NCBI GenBank assembly: GCA_947579665.1
Contig: OX388341.1
Coordinates: 6,500,752 to 6,564,751, forward strand
Reading direction: 5' to 3'
Length of the DNA stretch: 64,000 nt
From: Sympetrum striolatum
Taxonomy: Eukaryota > Arthropoda > Insecta > Odonata > Libellulidae
Under the pieces are notes generated by a model. That model was not told the origin of the DNA. It saw nothing but the letters and a program-made list of their open reading frames with translations, and searched no databases. Of the stretch, positions 31,079 through 43,964 are shown piece after piece; the stretch's first letter is position 1, and each line of letters opens with the position of its first letter. The translations under genes were made by a program, and so were the position numbers.

Positions 31079-32213
31079 ACCTATATAGATAGATAGGATA
31101 CAAATTCACAGCCTAAACTACAAGCGTCATTGATCTGAAATTTTTATGACATATTGGCCATAACGTGAAACCCCCAGGAAAAAAGCGACTTTGATCCTCA
31201 GTGTCATGGGTTCGATTCCAGAGGGCCCCAAAGTCCCGATTTTTCCCGTTTAAATGCATTGCTTTGATTTTCGGGATTTTTTAAAAAATACTTTCCGGAT
31301 AGGTAGAGAATCGAAACTCAAGGAGCCTATATATATGGTCATCATCTATCGAAAACATAAATGAGTTTTACGGAAAATATCCTGGGTTCGATGCTAGGTC
31401 GGGGCAAAAATCGGCCGTTTAAAATGCATTGTGGCGATTTTTATGATTTTTTTTGGACCCCTTCCCGATGGCATGGAAACTTGAAATTTGGCATGGGGTT
31501 AGAAATCATAAATATATTTCATAATAAATTTTTTTGTATTCGCTTATGGTCCTTGGTTCGATCCCAGAGGGCCATTTGCACTCCAGAATGCATTTCTTAT
31601 GGGGATAACGGAAACAAATTTTAGGTACTTCCCGGCAAGCTATCGACTTAAAACTTAGCATGATAGAAGAACCAGACTTAACAAATCAAACTATGCATTC
31701 ATAGCTATCAATGTGTCCTGGGTTCGACACCAGGTGTCTCTGCAATCAGAAGTTGATCCGATATTTAGGAATTATTTTGAAACCTTTCCCGATAATATAG
31801 AAACTTGAAATTTGGCATATGGATTGAGATCATTAATAAATTTCAGAAACATTTTTTAAATTTCCAAGATCGTCCTTGGTTCGAGTCCCGAGAGCCATTT
31901 ACATTCGTGAACATTAGAGCGTCTTTTGAGGCAGTTGTAACCAATATTTCTGCTTGAATTTTCACACATAGTTAGAGATGGTGATCTTCTATTGTGTTTC
32001 ATAGTAGGTTTTCCAGTAAGACCCGGGTTCGATTCCAGACGATGAAATTTCAGCGAATTTTAAGAAAAAATTAAATACTTTTTTTTACTTTCTCCATATA
32101 CGAAGTATAGAGAAAGTATTGTTTCTTATGAGGACCGTCCCGATGTGATGCCGATATGAAATTAGTATTGCCGATCTGCTTGCAGTATGCAAGCTACATT
32201 TTACTCGTATATA
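31079..32213 (+). mobile_element. BBA copy 2b, in tandem with 2a
   Basis: Cores at about 31209, 31385, 31555, 31721, 31878 and 32026. It contains a 34-bp piece of the TE-A hairpin (32087-32120) between the sixth core and the end. Finishes ATTTTACTCGTATA at the palindrome centre. Confidence 0.75.
32087..32120. repeat. TE-A terminal hairpin inside BBA copy 2b
   Basis: ACTTTCTCCATATACGAAGT then ATAGAGAAAGTATT is identical to the left terminus of TE-A copy 1 (21908-21941) but stands alone inside a BBA unit. Confidence 0.85.
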
Positions 32214-33400
32214 TATATATACGAGTAAAATGTAGCTTGCATACTGCAAGCAGATCGACAACGCTAATTTCATATCGGCATCACATCGGGAAGGCCGTCA
32301 AAAGAAAAAAAAATGGATTGAAAATATTCTGATTATTCGCTGCAATTTATTCGTCCGGCATCGAACCCGGGTCTTCCTGGTGATACTTACTATGCAGCAC
32401 AATAGAAGATCACCATCTCTAACTATCTGTGAAAATTCAAGCAGAAATATTATCTGCAACTGCCTCAAACAACGTCCTACTTTTCCCTTATATTTCTTAT
32501 GAGAGAAATGTTAATGTGCTCTGGCATCGAACCCAGGAATAGTTCGGTCTTCTGAAAACTGTTTTCTTAAACCAGTTTTAACCATATATCTTCCAGCCAA
32601 GCACGAACTTCCTATCATTTCGATAAGTGCATCAAAAAAATAATGAAATACTAACCCTATGTATTTTAAACGGGAGACATATTTACTGCCCGGCATCGAA
32701 CCCGGGTCTTTCTGGTGAAACTTCCTTTGCTACATAATAGAAGATATTAATCTTTAACCATGTGTGAAAATTCAAGCAAAAATATTGGGTACAACTGCTT
32801 CAAAGGACGTCCTACTTTTCCCTTATATTCCTTATGAGAGAAATGTTAATGTGCTCTGGCATCGAACCCAGGAATAGAACGGTCTTATGAAAATTTTTTT
32901 CTTAAACCAATTCTCACCTAACATATTCCGGCTAAGCACGAATTTCCTATTATTTCGAGAAGTGCGTTAAAAAAAATAATGAAAAACAGCTCCCATGTAT
33001 TTTAAAGGGCAGTTCTTTGCATCGTCCTAGCATCGAACCTAGGATATTTTTTGTGAATATCATTGATGTTTTCGAAAGTCCAAGACCATAAGTATAGGCA
33101 CCTTGAGTTTTATTTCTCTACCTATCCGGAAAGTATTTTTTAAAAATTCCCGAAAATCACGGCAATGCATTTAAACGGGAAAAATCGGGACTTTGGGGCC
33201 CTCTGGAATCGAACCTATGACACTGAGGATCAAAGTCGCTTTTTTCCTGAGGGTTTCACGTTATGGCCAATATGTCATAAAAATTTCAAGGCAATGACGC
33301 TTGTAGTTTAGCCTGTGAATTTGTATCCTATCTATATAGCTATATAGCTATATATATGAATGAATCCGGAGAAGCATCTATATATAATAGATATATATAT
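32214..33400 (-). mobile_element. BBA copy 2c, tail-to-tail with 2b
   Basis: Reverse-complement unit starting ACGAGTAAAATGTAGCTTGC. Inverted cores (GGCATCGAACCCGGGTC type) lie near 32360, 32525, 32695, 32863, 33032 and 33212, so it also has six modules. It ends with TCCGGAGAAGCATCTATATA at about 33365-33385. Confidence 0.75.
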
Positions 33401-33700
33401 ATATATGTATATATTATTATCTTTGACGCCAAAAACATTATAAATAATGTTTTTCGGGACATGATCGATGAAATTGGCCTTTCGCCCATAGAGCCCAGAG
33501 CGTCCACAAAGTACATAATGAGCACCTTCCGGTTTATCAGTATTTAATGAATAACTCCTACACAATCAGTGATAAAAAATATGTTTCAAACAAAAGTTAT
33601 AGTAAATTACATTTTTTAAAATTTTTATAAATAATAGTATATACCTAAATATCATATTTATGGAGATATTTTGATAACCGGAAATGAGCTTATGAGCGAA

Positions 33701-34234
33701 AAGTTTTCATAAGCAAGAAAGAGACCATGCGGTCAAAAAGAGTATTCATGAAGGGAAAGATGCCGTGAAGTAGTTGGGAGCGTTGAAATTCCAATTAAAT
33801 CATTACCACAAAGTGGCCATAGCGACACAGAGAGAAGATAAGGAATGCGATGAATATTTAAAATTCATCCGAACATATTCGCAAAGAGGATCGTTACACA
33901 AACCCTTCAGCATTTTCTCTCCTACCCCTCCCTCTCTCTTTCCCCGGGCTGTTCAACCTCATTTTTCGGTAAAGGGACTGCGGATTGAAGTAATGTTTTG
34001 GATATAGTAGTACTGTTAGAAGTGCCTCGAAGTCCTATCGAACGTGAGCTGGGAATCTGACCCAGGACCACGTTCACCGAAGCCGTACGCGCTGTTCGCT
34101 TGGCTCTCCTTAAGCTCCGTTGAATCCTTTTGCGACTGTATCTGGACTATTTTGAAGGGAGGTGCAAATCCATCTATATACGATTCATTTAATTCTCTCT
34201 TCATTAACTTACGCATGATTTAGATATGTACCCA
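33701..34234. other. Spacer, possible SINE-like stretch
   Basis: A 78-codon plus frame at 33774-34007 matches nothing I know. At about 34040-34120 the minus strand shows GGGTCAGATTCCC and an upstream GAGAGCC block that could be a tRNA-derived SINE, but the boxes are poor. Confidence 0.3.
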
Positions 34235-34366
34235 GCTAGTCTCCAGTGGCGTATGGTGAGGGGGTGTAATTACATAAGCATAATTCCCTTATTCTGCTCT
34301 GAGCCTTCGTGGTGTGCGGACGTGTTTTCTCTCGTTCTTGCCCTTCGTGCGCACAATCTCACTACA

Positions 34367-35368
34367 ATGCCTAGTGTGTGTGTCAAATGCGGTAATAACG
34401 TGAAAAGAAATCAAACGGTGGTTAATTGCGCTCGATGTAAGGGACTGTACCACTCCCTGTGTGCATCTTTAACTGATGCAGACGTCCTGTCACTCCAAGA
34501 ACTTAACAAGCCATGGTCCTGCTCATCCTGCCTTGGCAAAAGCCGAGATCTACGTGGTGACAACAACCCGGTTCGTGCCCAAGCGTCCACCAAGACCGAT
34601 GATGACAACACCCCGGTTCGTGCCCAAGCGTCCACTAAGACCTATGATGACCCACTAGCTGAGCTTCTCGTCAGAGTTAAACAGCTGCAGGAGGATCATG
34701 GGGACCTAAAAAAGTCGCTCACGACATGGCAACGCACCATTGAAAATCAAGCCAAACTGCTGGAGCAGGTAAAGTAAACATTCTATTTCCGTTATCAACG
34801 ATCGGTTGGTGAGTTTATTTAATGAGAATGTCTCACTGAAGACTAACCAAAATCGAAGAACATAGAGTGGAGCAGGAATAACGTCGTAGAAATTCGTGGA
34901 ATCCCTCAGTGGGAAAGTGTGACAGCGGAGTCAGTAGTGCTCAAAACCTGTCTTGCTCTTGGTGTAAAAATAGTGGCGAGTGACATTGATTATTGTTATA
35001 GGATTAAACCTCGAGACCGAGATAATATACACCTGAAACCCACTCCCATTATAGTCCGTTTTCTCCGATCCAGCCTCGCGTCTACTATGGTGAATGCCCG
35101 CCGGTCAAAGCGCCATTTCACAGTACGTGACGTGGGCTTGGATATCAACGAGTGCGACGACGAGAACGCCGTTGCAAGTCATACTGTTTATGTCAATGAA
35201 TCGCTCACCCCTTTCAACCGAAAACTCTACGCAAGGGCAAGGAGCTTGAAAATGGATAAGAAAGTGAAGTATCTGTGGGTTCGGGACGGAAAAATCTTTG
35301 CCAGAAAAACTGATGGCGGCGAACGATTTGTTATTCAGAGTGAGGAAGTATTCAAAGAACTTGAATGA
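34367..35368 (+). pseudogene. LINE ORF1: PHD finger plus nucleic-acid-binding domain
   Basis: ATG at 34367 opens a C4HC3 PHD finger: CVKCG ... CARC ... YHSLC ... SCSSC within about 60 residues. Next comes a 42-bp in-frame duplication (NPVRAQASTKT / TPVRAQASTKT at 34565-34640) and a coiled-coil-like segment ending at a stop (34777). In another frame 34870-35368 encodes NNVVEIRGIPQWES ... DYCYRI ... RRSKRHFTVRDVG ... WVRDGKIFARKTDG, the RRM-like ORF1 C-terminal domain typical of these LINEs. It would bind the element's RNA. One frameshift lies between the two parts. Confidence 0.75.
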
Positions 35369-35401
35369 GATGAAGCAGGTACAATTTCCCCCAAGAGATA
35401 C

Positions 35402-38201
35402 GTGGTGGCTAATTCCTTAAAAATTTGCCATGTTAACTGCCAATCCCTTCTTGGCCACTTTGATGAATTTCTTTACCATTTTTCAACGCATTTCTTCGAC
35501 GTTATATGTTTATCTGAGACTTGGCTTAAACCTGACATTCCGGACTCCATGGTTAAACTACCTGATTACAGTTTATTTCGACTTGACACACTTGGTAAAA
35601 TTGGAGGTGGTGTTGGTGCTTATGTTCATAATAGTATTCAAGGAAGTGTCTTGTTTACCTCTACACCGCTTTACTCTGCTAAACCAGAATTTATTTTTTT
35701 AGAAGTTGCGGGATTTAATGCAGCTATGTGTTATTTATCGCCCACCAAAGTGCGGTTTATTTGCTGATTTTGAGTGTGCATTCTTAAGGTTTTACCCCAC
35801 TTTCCGAAATGTTGTAATTATTGGTGACTTTAATGTAGACATGTATCGAAACTATTATGAAAGTTCGCGCCTGAATGACTTTATGCATTGTAATAATAAG
35901 TAATAATGTCTGATCCCACTCACCATACTGAGAGAAGCCATACCCTCATTGATTTATGTTTTGTTGACGAACTTGATAAGGTTGTGGATAATTCTCAGTA
36001 CCCCGTGCCGTTTCTCTCGGCCCATGACTTGATACATATCACTTATAAATTCAACACATCTCGACGAAATCCAATCCCAATAGTATCACGTGATTTTAAA
36101 CGCTTCGATGGGTCTCAATACCAAACAGACCTACTTTCTGTTGATTGGAGAGATGTTTTTGCTTCGAACTCTATTGAATGTAAACTTGAGGCATTTAACA
36201 CTAACCTTTTGAATAGTATAAATATGCATGCACCCCTACGCACCCGCTTGTTAAAAAGACCTCCAGCCCCTTGGCTTACGGAGGACATTCGAAAACTCAT
36301 TAAGGAGAGAAATAAACTCCGAAGGTCTTACGTTCGGTCTCAGCACCCCTCACTTCTGAGTAAATACAAATCATGCCGAAACGCTATCAAGTCACTCATC
36401 ACCAAATCAAAGATACAGTATTATTCCAATGCCCTCTCATTGCACTCAGATTCAAATGAAGTTTGGCGACAACTTTGGAAACTTGGTTTAATACGACAAA
36501 AAGAAAATGTATTTACGCATGAATTCTCTTTAAACCAACTTAATGATTACTTTACCAATATTACTTTACCAAACAGAGTCAATCCGTCCTGGGATATTTC
36601 CTCGATCGATCCTGTCATTGCAAGTGATAGCAATACTTTCTATTTTATTATATAACCCCAGATATTCTAAGAAGATTTCTTCGCCAATCGAAATCTAATC
36701 CTGTGGGTGTCGATGGTATCTCTATGGACTTCATCATTAAAGCTGGTGATTCACTCCTGCCAGTTATTTTAGAAATATTCAATCATTCATTAATGACATC
36801 AGTTTTCCCATCCGTGTGGAAGTCTTCCATAGTTTTGCCAATTAAAAAATTAAAAACCCTACTTCGCCAGCAGATTATCGCCCCATATCTCTACTTTGCG
36901 CTTTGTCTAAAGTTCTCGAGAGAATAGTTCATCATCAGGTCACTGACTATCTTAGTAATAGCAATAAACTCGATATGTATCAATCGGGTTTCCGAAAATA
37001 TCTCAGTACTCAATCTGCTCTCATCAAAGTCACAGATGATATACGCCTGGCTATTGACCAATCCATGGTAACAATTCTTGTACTTTTCGATTTCAGTAAG
37101 GCCTTTGACCGAGTTAACCATATCCTTCTGCTTAGCAAAATGAAAAGCCTTAACTTCTCTGCTTCTGTTTTAAATTGGTTCGCTTCTTATTTGAATGACC
37201 GTTACCAGGCTGTCAAGGATTCTCAAGGCAATTTGTCTTCGTGGCTGCCTCTAAAGCAAGGCGTTCCTCAGGGGTCTGTGTTAGGTCCGTCACTATTCTC
37301 AATTTATATCTTAGATCTGACAAAAAGCATAAATAATTGTAAATATATGTCATATGCAGATGATCTTCAAATTTATGACCATTGTCATCTGCATGAACTT
37401 AATGATGCCATTACGAAAGTTAAAAACGATGTTCTCGCAATCTCGGAGTGGGCAAACCAGAACCTTTTAATTTTAAATACTTCTAAAACAAAATCTTTTA
37501 TTATTGGGAATTTCAGACTAATTAATAAGATTGCCCTCGATACCATCCCTAATATTGAAATAGACAATTCTGAAATTCCCTACTCTACTTCAGTTCGAGA
37601 CTTGGGAATACTAATTAATCACAACCTAGCTTGGCATGATCATGTACACGCTATCTCCAACAAGATTAATGGAATACTATACCAGCTTAAAACTAAAAGA
37701 AATATCTTACCAGTACATATTAGGAAACAACTAGTCACAGCATTAATATTCCCTCACTTTGATTATTGCTCTCTGGTTCTTGGGGAATTGTCTAACAAAT
37801 TGGTTGACAAGCTTCAGCGGTTACAAAACTCTTGTATACGTTTTATTTTCAGTCTCCGTCGCGATGAACATATTACTCAGTACAGAGAAAAACTCCGATG
37901 GTTGGACATCAAAACCAGGCGAAAATACCTATTCTGCACTTTTTTGTTCTCCTTATTTAAAAATAAGCAGCCGAAGTACCTCCTTGACCTGTTCATGCAT
38001 TCACCCTCAACAAGTACTGTGAATACTAGAAGTAATCCCTCCGATCTGTACCTCCCGGCTCATAAAACTTCAACTTTTCATAAATCATTTCTTGTCTACT
38101 CTAACACCACCTGGAATTCCCTACCGGACGAATTAAATACCACAGTAAATCTTCAGAACTTCAGGGTAAAGTTATGCAATTACTTACTGTTTAATGTTTA
38201 A
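35402..38201 (+). pseudogene. LINE ORF2: endonuclease and reverse transcriptase, broken
   Basis: The endonuclease part has KICHVNCQSLLGH, ICLSETWL, GGGVGAYV and, after a frameshift near 35740, YRPPK and GDFNVD, then SAHD. The RT part includes GVDGISMDFI, SGFRKYLSTQSAL, LVLFDFSKAFDRVNH (motif A), GVPQGSVLGPSLFSIYI (motif B) and MSYADDLQIY (catalytic motif C), followed by the long thumb and C-terminal region to the stop at 38199. Frame changes fall near 35740, 35905, 36655 and 36903. The catalytic residues are present but the frame is not continuous. Confidence 0.88.
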
Positions 38202-38355
38202 CCTCTCCCATAACTGTGTAAAGAAGTCTTTATTTAATTGTGCCACACAAATTTTTTGTAGTTGCGCATGCACTTCACGCATTATGTTTTGTTTTTGTTC
38301 TTAAGGGTAATTGTACCTTGAACATTATAATAAAGCTATTATATATTATTATATC

Positions 38356-40239
38356 TATCCTCTAAGCCCCTCTAATAGTCTAGAGAAAGAATGACCAAAA
38401 GTTGTTCTTCCAATTATTTCCTTGTATCATTCAACCAATGCTTCTCCGAGATCACGTTTGGTCTTCGCTGGCACTAAAATTTCGTTTACTTCGTCAAGTA
38501 GTTCTGAACGGATGTAATTTTCGTAAAGCTTCCGTTGGTAATCAGTTCTTCTCTTTTAAACCATTCATGATCGATATTAATTTTTCGTTGAAGCCATCGA
38601 AATCCACATTTGAATAATGATTTATAAAACCTGGATATCTTTCATTTCCGTCGTTGTCAGCTCAATACCAATTCTCTCTTCATGCTTAGATTTATTGTGT
38701 TTTCTGAAATTTATCATCAACATGAGTGTCATTGTGGTAGCCTTTGTCTTACAGAATAGGTCGATGAAATGTTGACGAACAATTAGCGATTTTACTCATA
38801 AACATTTTTGAAGCATTTTTGCAATCGTTCAATACATTCGAAACATCGTGATTTCTTCTATTTTTTTAAAGTTGTCGTCTAGACAATGAAAATCACGCCA
38901 TATGATCGTAATATTTTAATTATTCTTACATGCATTCAATTTTATATTTTCATTCGATTTCGCCAAACTTGTCGAGAAGAGCTATATGGTCTGTGAAGCG
39001 CACATGTATGGCCTTTTAGTTTGAGTTATAGTGGACTAGACACTTTCAATGACGCGAAAACTCCAGATTCGTGCTCCACCAAGGAGAGAAAATTTAACCG
39101 CAAGTAGCAATCTGCTTTTTATTTCCTCACGGGAATTAATCGTAAAATCCCTAGGACATTTTAATTGTCTTTTATAGTACCAATTAGCCAACTACCTCCA
39201 CCTACGATGATCTTCACATTGCAACCTCAGATGATACGTGTCTAATAAAATAAGTTATTTCGAACACTCCAGTTAATCATCACAAATTACATCGATATTT
39301 CACTTTTGTAGAAATGAGTGAATTCATTAGTGAAGCTTGTTCGATTCATTTTTCCACAGTTCTTCCGTAATGGCCTCGCCCAGAAATTCAATTCCCTCAA
39401 CCTCACTACGTGGCCTTCTCAATCCTAAAAATATCTCCACTGCTCGAAAATTGCACTCCGGTCTCGAAGCCGAAGCCCGAACATGACGCGTCCTTGGAAG
39501 GTTCTTCCCCTCTGCCTTCCATCAACCAAGAGTACTGACGTAAAGAAAGTTAATTTGGAACACGGCTGTTAATGAATTAGAGGTTTGAAATCTCCAATTT
39601 CTCCAGATGAAATCTGTTTTGGACTTACAAATAAAGGAAAAAAAAGGTGCATTTATATTTACATTAGTGCCCCGCAAGCCACACTAAGGCGTATGGCAGG
39701 GTTTGTGAAACACCAAATTACCAAAGTAATTTTCATATTTGCTCACCTTATACTATCCGGAAGAAAAGAGACCAATAAAGGCCAACTCGCGTTCTCGTTA
39801 TAATCTAGCGACATCTTTTTGTCTCTGGCTGCGAAAACCGACTTCGCTGAGAGTTGGAATCAAGACGTCGTGTAAATTACTGTTTGAGAACTTCTCGAAT
39901 TATATTTGCCTGTACTCAGTTCTTTTTAATAGATATCCAGCCAAGGGCTTCGATCATTTCGGGCACACATTTATTGTCTCCCTTTACGAAACGAACCGCT
40001 CTACTCTGTACATACGCGCTCTTGCTCCAAGATCAACCCTTCTCGAGTGCTCCAAATCTGATGGCCCCACTGAATTTCTACGCTAATAGAAGTGCCGTCG
40101 ATTGAAGATCGTCGTCCGAAGCATGGGCAAACGGGGAGGAAATTATTCCATCCTTCGTCCCTTCTTTATTCATTGTAACGAATCCCCATTGGATTTATTC
40201 ACACGACTGGGGCCGAGTGAAGAATCTCGAATTACTGCA
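38356..40239. other. Spacer with minor repeat scraps
   Basis: No gene recognised. Around 39665-39700 GTGCCCCGCAAGCCACACTA then AGGCGTATGGCAGGG looks like the tail of a LINE or SINE, but I cannot place it. Confidence 0.35.
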
Positions 40240-40500
40240 CGATCACATTGAGATGCATCTTTCAGTTCAGAAACGGAGGAGAGGCGTTGGATGGAGTTAA
40301 AAAGCAGAATAGAGGAACTGCGTCATATTGCAAGAGGAGATCACATCTGAGGAAACCAAGGAGTGATATCGCCAAATATTCTTTTATAAATAGAGGGATC
40401 GAAGAATGGAGTATGTTGCCCGAAGAGGTCTTCAAACCCTTAACAAAAAATAGAAAGAAGTTTATAAATAGATGCTGCAGTTTATGTAATTAATTGGATT
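40240..40500 (+). pseudogene. C-terminal end of a LINE RT
   Basis: The frame ending at 40493 reads RRSHLRKPRSDIAKYSFINR then GIEEWSMLPEEVFKPLTKNR. It matches the usual end of non-LTR RT proteins (R.D..K..F..R....WN.LP.EV.....). Upstream parts are missing, as is usual for 5'-truncated LINE insertions. Confidence 0.55.
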
Positions 40501-41811
40501 CAATTTCATTATGTTTTGTATTTTTTTTGATATTTTTCACGATGTGAAAACGATGACGTGACATTTAGGCCTGAAAAGTGACACTATAAGATGTGAAATT
40601 AAGTTTTAATGATGATAGGATATATGTTGAGTACATGTTTAGGAGAAGTACCGGCGGATGCATGTAAATTAGATCTTGTTGTAGAGTTTCGGTGTTCGAA
40701 TACTGTCTGTGGGTAGCGATAATAATGCTGGAATATTTGTTTGTGTGTAACGTCTGGTGTGAGGGATTATGTCTTACATAGGCAACGGTTGGGGCTACCA
40801 CTGGAAGAAATTCTACTTGTAGAACATTTAATGATAAATAAATATTAAATAAATTATCTACATGTTAACCGTTCCGGAGTTAAAATAAGCAAATCGCGCA
40901 TTGCCGTCGTTTGAGGGCCGTAAGAGGAAAAAGCGGGAATGATAAAAATGTGCATCGCCCTTATATTAGTGGCGATAAAAAGGTCGCTTATATCCCTCGA
41001 ATAAGGGTATCCAAAAATCTAGGGAAAAAATCAACATTATTTGAATGGAAATAATAAATATGTGACTGAAATTGTAAAACCGGATCGCCCCGCTGCAACG
41101 AAATCTGTATCAAATAACATTTTTAATTGACACAGATTTATATAATGTAAATTATTATGTAACGCCTTATAATGTTAAGCCATGATTGCCTTAACGTGTT
41201 CGGGTTGATTAAGAGGCGCAATGGATGTTACTCAAAACAGAAAATTCAAATTCAGATAACATTAATAAAATTAATAATCTTAGATTTAGTATTGATTGCG
41301 AAAAAATACTTCGACATGCAAGTAAAAATCTTTTGACGATTTCTAGATAAATTTCCGTGCTCCTAACATTTTCAATTTCGATTTTGCTGATGTTTCAGCA
41401 CAGCTCTTTAAATGGGAAACTCACGCGGATTGAAGGCAAAGTTATATAAGAATTATTGAAACTATGATCACTAATATTATTAATACGAAATAATTTGACT
41501 AAAAATAATCAATACGTATATATCAATGGTGGATGATTTTGTGGATATCACTGCAGATAAGCGAGGTCTTTTTCATATCCAGTAGCTTCCGTATTTCCCC
41601 TCTCTCGTCGTCAGTTCGAAAACACCCACAACAATAAAAATACCATGCATATTAGGGCTCTCTTTAATGTTGGCCGTCATCTAGCACCTTGGGCGCCTAA
41701 TTGTAAAACCATTATGAATAACAATCATAAGTGCAATGGGTTCCAGCTCCAATTTGTAGAATGGTTCTTAATCAATAATAACTATTCTTGCCTGAGAAAC
41801 GGAAGAACTCC
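40501..41811. other. Unique-looking flank of piggyBac element 1
   Basis: No gene or repeat recognised. It shows no similarity to the satellite that lies on the other side of the piggyBac element. Confidence 0.45.
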
Positions 41812-41815
41812 TTAA

Positions 41816-42903
41816 CACTAGGAGGACGGGAGTTTCGGCCTACCTAGAAGGACGGGAGGTGGTCATTTGACCACTTTTCAGAGTTTGACATCAAAATTCC
41901 TTTAGTAAAATACCTCCGATTTTTTTGAAACTTTTTTACTTTGTTTATTACTATCCCAAAATTTGTGTTAAGTATTAAAATATTTTTTTTCACTTTTAGG
42001 TTAAATTTTATATCAAAATATACCTAGAAGGACGGGAGGTGGTCATTTGACCACCTACTTTTAAAATTCGTAATTAAATACTTTCATGCTTCTCAAAGAC
42101 CTGAATTTTGCGTATCTTCTACATTTGACCATTACACAAGTTCTAATAACATTTTTTTCCCCGTAATTTGTTTAAATTTTAATTAATTAAACAAAATGTT
42201 GACCTATGTCCTAAATCTGCAGAATTTCATATTCTAGAATATTTAATCTATTTATACTGAACCAATGAAACTCATATTTTCGGAATAAGTGGAAGAAGGT
42301 CCGAATTGTTGATAAAAGTCAGTCACATTACCCCAAGATTGTTATGCTATCTGACGGAAACCATATAAAACCACTCGTTGGTGCCTCGGAAAAAACCTCA
42401 ATCAAATACGATGGCGGAACAATTTTTCAAATTTCGTCCTGAAAATTTCCTTATGGTGTTTTTATCAATGCCAAATCAATGTATAATATTTAAAAATTCT
42501 TAAAACAATTTTTAGCAGGGTTGCCAACATATTGGTTTTATCATTATATAATGTTCTTCCAATTTTTTTCTCTGGTAAATTTCAAACTGATATCTCAAGT
42601 TTATATTCAATCACCTTTTTTGAACAATTTGAATTAATTTTAAGGGTATTAACCTTATAAAACAGGGCTACCAATCGTTAGAACAGATCTCTAAACAGAG
42701 ACTTTTGCGTTCGCAGTATAAATAGCTACAGATATATTTTGAGCACAGATTTGTTTCATGTAATTTGTCTAAACTCTTTGGGATCCCGAATTAGTTTATA
42801 AACTATAAAGAAGCAGTGTGACCAACATCTTCGGCTGTAAAGTGAAGGCAGCGATCAGACATTCATGGAAAACCTGACAATCTCATTTATCGAGAATGGA
42901 TTA
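41816..42903 (+). repeat. Left long inverted repeat of piggyBac element 1
   Basis: Matches 46907-47970 in reverse complement up to ACATTCATGGAAAACCT and ATTTATCGAGAATGG. The hairpin words ACGGGAGGTGGTCATTTGAC are at about 41862 and again at about 42030. Confidence 0.93.
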
Positions 42904-43964
42904 ATATCTTCTATCTTATGCATTGACGCAATGTTAACGACCAAAACAAGGGTAACAACAACAATAACCATTTTTCTGCTGTTATTCAGCTCATAACATT
43001 TTTCATAAAAAAATTTAGACCCGCTTTACATAAACTTTTAGGGATTGTTTGCTTCTGTTATGAGTTAGATACAATATTTTGAATTCTTTATATGTAACCT
43101 CTTATATTTGAAATTGTTACAGTTTCCGTAAGTTACACAGCCGAAAAAAAATTTTCATATCGGTTGAATACATTTATTTTACATATATAGTTATTTATTT
43201 ACTAATTATCCTTGATGCATGTGAATTCCATAGATCTTTAAGCGAAAGAAGAGAATTCTTAATATAATACTTGTCATAATTAATGAACTTATAATAATTG
43301 CCCGGAATGTACTGATATAAATGTTCATATAATAATCACAGGAATTTACAGAGATGGATTCAGAAAGAAAATTTATTTAGCATGTAAGTCGTGATCTTCA
43401 TGTTTTTTTTGATATCATTATGTTCCATATTTTTCATCTGTTCTTACATAGGGAAGTAATATTATAGCGCAACAAAACATGTTGACTGAAATTAATTCAT
43501 GTAGTATAACAAAGATTGAATGAAACATTCGTATTTTCCCCCCTGCTATGAGTAACTGTATTTACAATCACATGGTGGGAGGTCGGACATCTGGGTGAAC
43601 TGATACCGACAGCCGCCTAAATCCAAAACCCATCGGGTGCGTCTAACCAGACGCGTGCGTATTTATGGCACTACCTGGTCTTTTCCCCGCGTTCGGCACA
43701 TACTGAAATGCAATGGTTTCAAATAAGCACAACCCCACCGAGGCGTCTTTAGCGCACATACAGTTAGGGAGAAAGGATTAGTGCAGCGTTTTCGGAGCGC
43801 CAAGAAAGCGCTACGCACAGAAATACTGCATTGTTCGAGGTGAACACAACGTTTGTCATCAACCTCTCTTTCACTGTGTCTTCCATATTGAGCGACTCTC
43901 CGCGAGTCTCCATAGTGATACATCCACAGCTGTTTGTTAGAGAACGTCAAAAAACATAATACGA
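42904..43964 (+). other. 5' region of piggyBac element 1
   Basis: AT-rich up to about 43560, then a more GC-rich block (43560-43930) that probably holds the promoter. A minus-strand frame of 131 codons here (43663-44058) overlaps exon 1 and is not credible as a gene. Confidence 0.4.

Larger units (their letters stand above)
29786..33700 (-). mobile_element. TE-A copy 2 (inverted, truncated) hosting three BBA units
   Basis: Starts with AAAATCTGATGTGGCCAGCA then CATGACTTTCTCC, the reverse complement of the right end of copy 1. It continues at 33400-33700 with the reverse complement of copy 1 positions 23740-23960 and then CCATAAATATGATATTTAGG. The hairpin end is missing. The block 29905-33400 is occupied by BBA units. 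Confidence 0.65.
34235..38355 (+). mobile_element. CR1/Jockey-like LINE, nearly full length, several frameshifts
   Basis: A 5' leader, ORF1 with a PHD finger, ORF2 with apurinic-type endonuclease and RT, and a 3' tail ending in ATTATATATTATTATATC repeats. Order and motifs are those of the CR1/Jockey group. At least four frameshifts or stops prevent expression. The exact 5' boundary is uncertain. Confidence 0.85.
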
